A stretch of 11,543 nucleotides of DNA from REEP01 sp964603915. GTDB lineage: Bacteria; Pseudomonadota; Alphaproteobacteria; Rhodospirillales; Defluviicoccaceae. Position numbers and translations under genes: made by a program. Numbering within the stretch: the first letter of the stretch is position 1; each line of letters starts with the position of its first letter. This document shows, one piece after another, positions 6,904 to 11,543 of this stretch. Under the pieces are notes generated by a model, which did no database searches, was not told the origin of the DNA, and saw nothing but the letters and a program-made list of their open reading frames with translations. The stretch lies in contig CAZRWU010000101.1 of assembly GCA_964603915.1 (NCBI GenBank), positions 1-11,543 of the forward strand, written 5' to 3'.

Positions 6904-7433
6904 ACACAGCCGAAAACATTGCAACGCGGTCCGATGCGGCGCCCGATGCGGCCGAGGTCTGGGAATGGCTCCGAAAGGTGCCGGATCCGGAGATCCCCGT
7001 CGTGTCGGTCGTCGATCTGGGGATTGTCCGAGACGTGCGCTGGGACGACGATGAAGGACAGGTGTTGGTGGTTACCGTGACGCCCACGTATTCGGGTTGC
7101 CCGGCGACGTCGATGATCGCTTTCGAGATCGAACGCGCCCTTCGCGAGCGCGGCGTGGAACGCGTCCGCCTGGAGACCCGCCTTTCCCCGGCATGGACCA
7201 CCGAATGGATTTCGGAAGAGGGGCGGGAGAAGCTGAAGACCTATGGCATCGTCCCTCCCCCGAAGGTCCGGCGTCTCGTCGAGAGGCTGGAGGGAGCCAA
7301 GGCGGTCGTCGAGTGCCCTCGCTGCGCCTCCGACAACACCGTTCGGGTTTCCGAATTCGGTTCGACACCGTGCAAGGCGCTCTACAAGTGCAATGACTGC
7401 CTTGAGCCCTTCGACTTGTTCAAATGCCACTGA
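6900..7433 (+). CDS. paaD: Epoxidase assembly protein PaaD (MIP18/DUF59 family with C-terminal zinc ribbon)
   Basis: A 177-residue protein (GTG start) that is required for the epoxidase in vivo in studied bacteria but is not part of the purified complex. It is thought to help deliver or mature the Fe-S or diiron centres. The N-terminal half is a DUF59/MIP18-like domain: VPDPEIPVVSVVDLGIV, then TPTYSGCPA with the conserved Cys67. The C-terminal third has the cysteine pattern of a metal-binding ribbon: CPRC (Cys139, Cys142), Cys158, and CNDC (Cys164, Cys167), ending in FKCH with Cys176. This two-part layout separates PaaD from SufT-like proteins that have only the first domain. The start overlaps the paaC stop. 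The gene is about 10 residues longer at its N-terminus than E. coli PaaD. Confidence 0.94.
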   Translation: MNTAENIATRSDAAPDAAEVWEWLRKVPDPEIPVVSVVDLGIVRDVRWDDDEGQVLVVTVTPTYSGCPATSMIAFEIERALRERGVERVRLETRLSPAWTTEWISEEGREKLKTYGIVPPPKVRRLVERLEGAKAVVECPRCASDNTVRVSEFGSTPCKALYKCNDCLEPFDLFKCH

Positions 7434-7473
7434 TGGCAGCTCCTGACAGCCGAAACGGAACATAGTTGATACA

Positions 7474-8547
7474 ATGGCCAAGTTTTACCCACTCACGGTC
7501 GCCGATGTGCAGCGGGAAACCCGCGACGCGGTTGCGGTTACGCTTGAGGCGCCGGCGGAGCATAAAGACGCCTTTCAGTTCAAGCAGGGCCAGTACCTGA
7601 CCTTTCGCAGAATGATCGACGGTGAGGAAATTCGCCGGTCGTACTCGATCTGCGCCGCCGTACAGGAGCCTAACCTTCGCGTTGGGATCAAGAAGGTGCC
7701 CGGAGGGCGTTTCTCGACCTGGGCCAACGAGCAACTCGCGCCCGGAGAGGTTCTCGAGGCGATGCCGCCAATGGGAAGTTTCTTCGTTCCCTTGGATCCG
7801 GCAAACGAAAAATATTATGTCGCCTTTGCGGGCGGCAGCGGCATCACGCCGGTGCTCGGGATCATCAAGACGACTCTGCTGGCGGAGCCGAAGAGTTCGT
7901 TCACGCTGTTCTACGGCAATCGCGCCTCGAGCACGATCATGTTTCGCGAGGAGCTCGAAGACATCAAGAACAGCAATCTAGGCCGGTTTCAACTCGTCCA
8001 TGTCCTGGATCGGGAGAAACAGGAGATCGAGCTGTTCAACGGGATTCTCGACCGCGCGAAATGCGATTTGTTGCTCAAGCACTGGGTGAACGCGGCCGAC
8101 GTCGATACGGCCTTCATCTGTGGCCCTGAGGCGATGATGTTGCAGGTCTCCGAGGCGCTCCAGGCGGCGGGCCTCGACAAGCAGCAGATCAAGTTCGAGC
8201 TGTTCACGTCTCAAGCCCAAAAGGGCCCTCGAAAGGTTCAACCGCAGCCGGCTTCCAAGGTGGAAAACGCCTGTCATGCAACCGTTGTCATCGATGGCCG
8301 GGCGCGCTCGTTCGATATGCAAAAAGGGACCCATACGATCCTCGACGCCGCGCTGGAAGAGGGGCTGGAGTTGCCTTACGCGTGCAAGGGCGGCGTCTGC
8401 TCAACCTGCCGAGCGCTGTTGAGCGAAGGCGAAGTGGACATGGACGCCAACTTCGCCCTTGAGGACTACGAAGTGAAGCGCGGCTACATCCTGACCTGTC
8501 AGAGCTATCCAATCACCGACAAGGTCGTAGTCGATTTCGACCAATAG
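7474..8547 (+). CDS. paaE: Phenylacetyl-CoA epoxidase reductase PaaE
   Basis: A 357-residue NADPH-dependent flavin/iron-sulfur reductase passing electrons to the PaaABC oxygenase; length equals E. coli PaaE (about 356). Domain order: an FAD-binding barrel with RSYS at residues 55-58; a nucleotide-binding domain opening with AGGSGITPV from residue 119 and containing FICGPEAMM; a linker rich in Lys, Pro and Gln around 250-262; then a plant-type 2Fe-2S ferredoxin domain. Its cluster ligands are Cys304, Cys309, Cys312 and Cys342 (CKGGVCSTC and LTCQS). It follows paaD after 40 bases. No good ribosome site precedes the ATG; only GGAA about 12-15 bases upstream is visible, unlike the strong sites of most neighbours. 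Confidence 0.95.
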   Translation: MAKFYPLTVADVQRETRDAVAVTLEAPAEHKDAFQFKQGQYLTFRRMIDGEEIRRSYSICAAVQEPNLRVGIKKVPGGRFSTWANEQLAPGEVLEAMPPMGSFFVPLDPANEKYYVAFAGGSGITPVLGIIKTTLLAEPKSSFTLFYGNRASSTIMFREELEDIKNSNLGRFQLVHVLDREKQEIELFNGILDRAKCDLLLKHWVNAADVDTAFICGPEAMMLQVSEALQAAGLDKQQIKFELFTSQAQKGPRKVQPQPASKVENACHATVVIDGRARSFDMQKGTHTILDAALEEGLELPYACKGGVCSTCRALLSEGEVDMDANFALEDYEVKRGYILTCQSYPITDKVVVDFDQ

Positions 8548-8549
8548 CG

Positions 8550-9359
8550 ATGTGGGGCCGAATGGACATGAACGACGACGTCGAATTCCAAGAAGTCGAA
8601 TTGACCGACTATATCGCGGGCGGCGGAAAGCTCGGCGCGCCGGCCAACGCCAACGCCCGTTACAGGGCTGAGATTCTGCGCCTCATGGCGGTGTTCGTCG
8701 ATTCGGAAATGGCCGGCGCATCCGGTTTTGCGGACTCCATCAACTGGGGGCCTGGACTGAAGGACCGCATGATCGCGGCGCGGATCGCCCTCGAGAAATT
8801 CGGGCATGCCGAACGCGTGCTCAAAGTCATGGAGGAATTCGGAGCCAACACCTCGCGCTATGTCAAGCAGCATCCCTGGAACAAGCGTCTGGATCGAAAC
8901 GTGGACCTCGGCACCCAGCGCATCGAGGGGGACATGCGGCTCAACGTCTTCCACTATCCGCTCACCGACTGGTGCGATGCGGTGACCATGAACACGCTGA
9001 TGGGCTGCGCGACGGTCATCTACCTGAAGGAGGGAATCAATTGCTCTTACCAGCCGCTCGCTGACGTCTTTGCCGAGATCCTTCCCGTCGAGGCTCGCCA
9101 CGCTCGTCTCGGCGAGGCCGGACTGCGACAGCTTCTCGCGGAAGGTTACGACCGCGCGGCGACGCAGGCGTCGGTCGACTACTGGTATCCGAGAGTTGCC
9201 TCGACTTTCGGCCGCGCAAGCTCGGATCATTTCGATGCTTATCGCCGGTACGGTTTGCGACAACGCAGCAACGAAGAACTGTGCGCGAGTTGGCAGGCTG
9301 AAGCCAAGCGCATCTTGACTGGGCTGAATTTGGACGTTCCCCAAGCCACTTCTGAATAG
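8550..9359 (+). CDS. Third PaaA/PaaC-family ferritin-like protein, function unknown
   Basis: A 269-residue protein of the phenylacetic acid catabolic (PaaA_PaaC) ferritin-like family, additional to paaA and paaC. Two blocks align with PaaA of this window without gaps. In the first, Glu53 (VDSEMAG) corresponds to the first Glu ligand and, 33 residues on, His86 to the His ligand. In the second, FHYP...W.D matches FNYP...W.D and Glu181-Ala-Arg-His184 matches the EESFH ligands. Two of the six presumed ligands differ: PaaA's Glu91 corresponds to Lys83 (EKFGH, with Glu82 shifted one place) and Asp145 to Gly152. About 15 extra residues lie between the blocks. It starts 2 bases after paaE and precedes paaY, so it is probably co-transcribed. 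The start is uncertain: ATGs at 8550, 8562 and 8568 are all possible. It could be an accessory subunit, an altered-metal enzyme or a homologue acting on another substrate. Confidence 0.8.
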   Translation: MWGRMDMNDDVEFQEVELTDYIAGGGKLGAPANANARYRAEILRLMAVFVDSEMAGASGFADSINWGPGLKDRMIAARIALEKFGHAERVLKVMEEFGANTSRYVKQHPWNKRLDRNVDLGTQRIEGDMRLNVFHYPLTDWCDAVTMNTLMGCATVIYLKEGINCSYQPLADVFAEILPVEARHARLGEAGLRQLLAEGYDRAATQASVDYWYPRVASTFGRASSDHFDAYRRYGLRQRSNEELCASWQAEAKRILTGLNLDVPQATSE

Positions 9360-9397
9360 CCTCGAGTGAGCCGCAGGCTTCACGTGTCGGAGAACCG

Positions 9398-10012
9398 ATG
9401 ATCGACGTCTACGAAATCGATGGACTCGTTCCCGTGGTCGATCCAACCGCCTTCGTTCATCCGTCGGCGGTGCTGATCGGCGACGTCATTGTCGGCCCTG
9501 GATGTTACGTGGGACCGTCCGCCTGTCTGCGTGGCGATTTCGGCCGCCTGATCCTTGAGCGGGGCGCCAACATCCAGGACACGTGCGTCATGCATGGCTT
9601 TCCAAACACCGACACCGTCATTGAGGAGGACGGTCACGTCGGTCATGGCGCCGTGCTTCATGGCTGCCGCGTCGGTCGGAACGCCATGGTGGGGATGAAC
9701 ACCGTTGTCATGGACAACGTCACCATCGGTGAAAACAGCATCGTCGCCGCTTTGGCCTTCGTCAAAGCCGACATGACGATTCCGCCACGTTCCCTGGTTG
9801 CCGGCGTTCCCGCGCGAGTGATCCGCGAACTCAGCGATCAAGAGATTGCTTGGAAGTCGAAGGGCACCAGGACCTATCAGCAACTGGCGGTGCGCAGCTT
9901 GAAGACGATGAGGATCCGCGCGCCACTTGCAGTGGCCGAGCCCGACCGCAAGCGAATTCAGGTCGAGGACTTTGACCCCCTTTATGAAGCGCGGCGCAAG
10001 TTCGAGGATTGA
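9398..10012 (+). CDS. paaY: Thioesterase PaaY (gamma-carbonic-anhydrase-like left-handed beta-helix)
   Basis: A 204-residue hexapeptide-repeat protein; E. coli PaaY has about 196. Family knowledge: PaaY is a trimeric metal-dependent thioesterase that hydrolyses dead-end CoA products such as 2-hydroxycyclohepta-1,4,6-triene-1-formyl-CoA, protecting the pathway. Imperfect [LIV]-G-x4 repeats run from about residue 20 to 135. Likely metal ligands are His66 (CVMHGFP), His83 and His88 (VGHGAVLHGC), as in gamma-class carbonic anhydrases. FGRLILERGANIQD and LVAGVPARVIREL are typical. The C-terminal tail (YQQLAVRSLKTM to DPLYEARRKFED, in part) is PaaY-like and separates it from CaiE and general anhydrase homologues, though CaiE is close. 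GGAG lies 5 bases before the ATG, 38 bases after the preceding stop. Confidence 0.92.
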   Translation: MIDVYEIDGLVPVVDPTAFVHPSAVLIGDVIVGPGCYVGPSACLRGDFGRLILERGANIQDTCVMHGFPNTDTVIEEDGHVGHGAVLHGCRVGRNAMVGMNTVVMDNVTIGENSIVAALAFVKADMTIPPRSLVAGVPARVIRELSDQEIAWKSKGTRTYQQLAVRSLKTMRIRAPLAVAEPDRKRIQVEDFDPLYEARRKFED

Positions 10013-10018
10013 TCCACG

Positions 10019-10034
10019 CTTATCCGCCAATAAG
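10019..10034 (+). repeat. Small inverted repeat overlapping the paaN ribosome site
   Basis: CTTAT and ATAAG flank a 6-base loop (CCGCCA) in the paaY-paaN gap. The right arm overlaps the start of the AAGGAG at 10032-10037. A 5-pair AT-rich stem is weak, so an effect on paaN translation is only a possibility. Confidence 0.25.
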
Positions 10035-10043
10035 GAGAAAATC

Positions 10044-11543
10044 ATGAACAGTCGTTTTTTCGAAAGCCACCGGGACACGCTGGAGAAGGCGGTGCAAGCG
10101 ATCCAGCAGCGCGGCTACTGGTCACCCTTTTCTGAAATGCCAAGCCCGAAGGTGTATGGAGAGACCGCGAACGACGATGGCAAGCGCGCCTTCGAGTCCC
10201 GCCTCAACGCCTATTTCGAGATCGATCAACCGGGAACGGTTGGAACCGTGGGCTCCGAGGTTTCGCCCTATGGCATGAAGCTTGGCATCACCTACCCGAA
10301 GATCGATGCGGATGCTCTGTTGCCGGCGATGATGGAGGCCAAGGAAGCATGGGCGCGGACGTCGCGTGACACGCGTGCCGGGGTATGCCTGGAGATATTG
10401 AGCCGGCTCAACAAGCGCAGTTTCGAGATCGCCTACGCGGTGCATCACACCACCGGTCAAGCGTTCATGATGGCGTTCCAGGCCGGAGGACCGCACGCTC
10501 AGGACCGCGCCTTGGAAGCCATCGCTTATGCCTACGAGGAGATGAAGCGCGTTCCGGCTACGGCGACCTGGGAGAAACCTCAGGGGAAGAACCCGCCTCT
10601 GTCGATGATCAAGACGTATTATCTCGTGCCGCGGGGGATCGGCCTCGTCATCGGATGTTGCACCTTCCCCACCTGGAACAGCTATCCGGGGATGTTCGCC
10701 AGCCTCATGACCGGCAACGCGGTGCTGGCGAAGCCTCACCCGGGCGCCATCCTGCCCATGGCGTTGACCGTGGAGACGGCCCGCCAAGTGTTGAGCGAGG
10801 CCGGTTTCGATCCGAATATCGTCTGCCTTGCCGCCGAGGATCCCGGTGGAACTCTTGCTCCCGAACTGGCTCTGCGGCCGGAGGTGGGCATCATCGATTT
10901 CACCGGCAGCAGCGCCAATGGCAATTGGCTGGAGCAGCATGCCCACCAGGCGCGTGTCTACACCGAGAAGGCCGGCGTCAATCCTATCGTCATCGACAGC
11001 GCGCAGGACTTCAAGGGCGTCGCCCGCAACATCGCCTTCACTCTCAGCCTCTACAGCGGCCAGATGTGCACGACGCCGCAGAACATCTTTGTCCCGCGTG
11101 ACGGCATCGCTGTTGACGGCGGCAAAATGAGCTTCGACGAGGTGGCCGAAGCCATTTGCGGCGGCATCCAGAAGCTGCTCGGCGATCGCGAGCGGGCGGT
11201 CGAGATCATCGGCGCTCTTCAGAACGATGGCGTCATGGAACGTCTCGAGCGGGCCCGGAACACTGGCAAGATCCTTTTGGATTCAGAGAAGGTGGAGCAT
11301 TCCCGTTATCCGGACGCCCGCATAGCGACGCCTCTGGTCGTGCAACTCGATGCCGAGAGGGATGGCGAAACGTATCGGGAGGAATGGTTCGGCCCCGTTT
11401 ACTTCATTATCGCGACGGACTCGACCGAACAGAGCCTGCGCCTCGCCGCCGATACGGCGCGTGAGCAGGGCGCCATTACGTTTTCGGTCTATTCGACCGA
11501 CGAAAAGGTTCTCGAAGCGGCGGAGCGAAGCGCGATTGAGGGT
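10044..11543 (+). CDS. paaN: Aldehyde dehydrogenase of the PaaN type, 3' end outside the window
   Basis: The frame is open for 500 codons from the ATG to the right edge, with no stop reached. An AAGGAG (10032-10037) lies 6 bases before the ATG. It is an aldehyde dehydrogenase: the substrate-pocket/cofactor region has CCTFPTWNSYPGMFASL, then KPHP, FTGSSANG near residues 286-293, general-base Glu308 (YTEKAGVN) and catalytic Cys342 (SGQMCTTPQ). The 34-residue Glu-Cys spacing is normal for the superfamily. The N-terminal 100 residues (FFESHRDTLEKAVQAI, RGYWSPFSEMPSPKVYGE) match the PaaN_2 family described in paa clusters of other bacteria, not E. coli PaaZ. PaaZ oxidises the ring-opened semialdehyde and adds a MaoC hydratase domain that opens the ring. 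PaaN probably does the oxidation only; whether a C-terminal hydratase domain exists cannot be seen here. Confidence 0.88.
   Translation, partial: MNSRFFESHRDTLEKAVQAIQQRGYWSPFSEMPSPKVYGETANDDGKRAFESRLNAYFEIDQPGTVGTVGSEVSPYGMKLGITYPKIDADALLPAMMEAKEAWARTSRDTRAGVCLEILSRLNKRSFEIAYAVHHTTGQAFMMAFQAGGPHAQDRALEAIAYAYEEMKRVPATATWEKPQGKNPPLSMIKTYYLVPRGIGLVIGCCTFPTWNSYPGMFASLMTGNAVLAKPHPGAILPMALTVETARQVLSEAGFDPNIVCLAAEDPGGTLAPELALRPEVGIIDFTGSSANGNWLEQHAHQARVYTEKAGVNPIVIDSAQDFKGVARNIAFTLSLYSGQMCTTPQNIFVPRDGIAVDGGKMSFDEVAEAICGGIQKLLGDRERAVEIIGALQNDGVMERLERARNTGKILLDSEKVEHSRYPDARIATPLVVQLDAERDGETYREEWFGPVYFIIATDSTEQSLRLAADTAREQGAITFSVYSTDEKVLEAAERSAIEG

Noticed and set aside
7434..7473. A possible terminator between paaD and paaE
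   Set aside because: Only very short GGC/GCC complementarity is present and there is no T-run. The genes on both sides belong to the same enzyme complex.
8550..9359. The idea that the extra PaaA/PaaC-family gene is a decayed pseudogene copy of paaA
   Set aside because: The frame is intact over 269 codons, codon use looks like the neighbours, and four of the six presumed ligands and several core motifs are kept. This suggests selection rather than decay.
10385..11101. A 238-codon plus-strand frame inside the paaN gene
   Set aside because: It is a shifted-frame shadow of the aldehyde dehydrogenase, whose own frame is open from 10044 to the window end with intact catalytic residues. There is no sign of a frameshift.

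Overview
The window is a stretch of a phenylacetate (phenylacetyl-CoA) catabolon, the aerobic CoA-thioester and ring-epoxide route for degrading phenylacetate. All genes lie on the + strand. They are packed head to tail with ATGA, GTGA or TGATG overlaps or with gaps of about 110 bases or less, so the block reads as one long operon or two abutting ones. The GC-rich sequence, GTG starts and gene content point to a proteobacterium, possibly an alphaproteobacterium. I cannot fix the genus from the sequence.

Layout: the C-terminal end of paaG (1-163), paaH (165-1694), paaI (1691-2203), paaJ (2200-3405), paaK (3439-4746), a 108-base AT-rich gap with a possible promoter, paaA (4855-5844), paaB (5861-6142), paaC (6142-6903), paaD (6900-7433), paaE (7474-8547), an extra PaaA/PaaC-family gene (8550-9359), paaY (9398-10012), and the 5' part of an aldehyde dehydrogenase of the PaaN type (10044 to the window end). 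No tRNA, rRNA, CRISPR array, insertion sequence or phage gene was seen. No gap exceeds about 110 bases.

How the genes work together: PaaK activates phenylacetate to phenylacetyl-CoA. PaaA, PaaB and PaaC with the reductase PaaE form the ring 1,2-epoxidase, and PaaD probably helps mature its metal or Fe-S centres. PaaG isomerises the epoxide to an oxepin. Hydrolytic ring opening and oxidation of the resulting aldehyde follow, where PaaN probably supplies the dehydrogenase. PaaJ, PaaH and hydratase/isomerase activities (PaaG and a PaaF not seen here) then carry out beta-oxidation-like steps to acetyl-CoA and succinyl-CoA. PaaI and PaaY are thioesterases that release CoA from dead-end thioesters. 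No paaX- or paaR-type regulator, paaF or transporter gene is in the window.

The most unusual element is the gene at 8550-9359. It is a third member of the PaaA/PaaC ferritin-like family inside the operon. Placed against PaaA without gaps in the two core blocks, it keeps four of six presumed diiron ligands and changes the other two. I do not know a described role for it.
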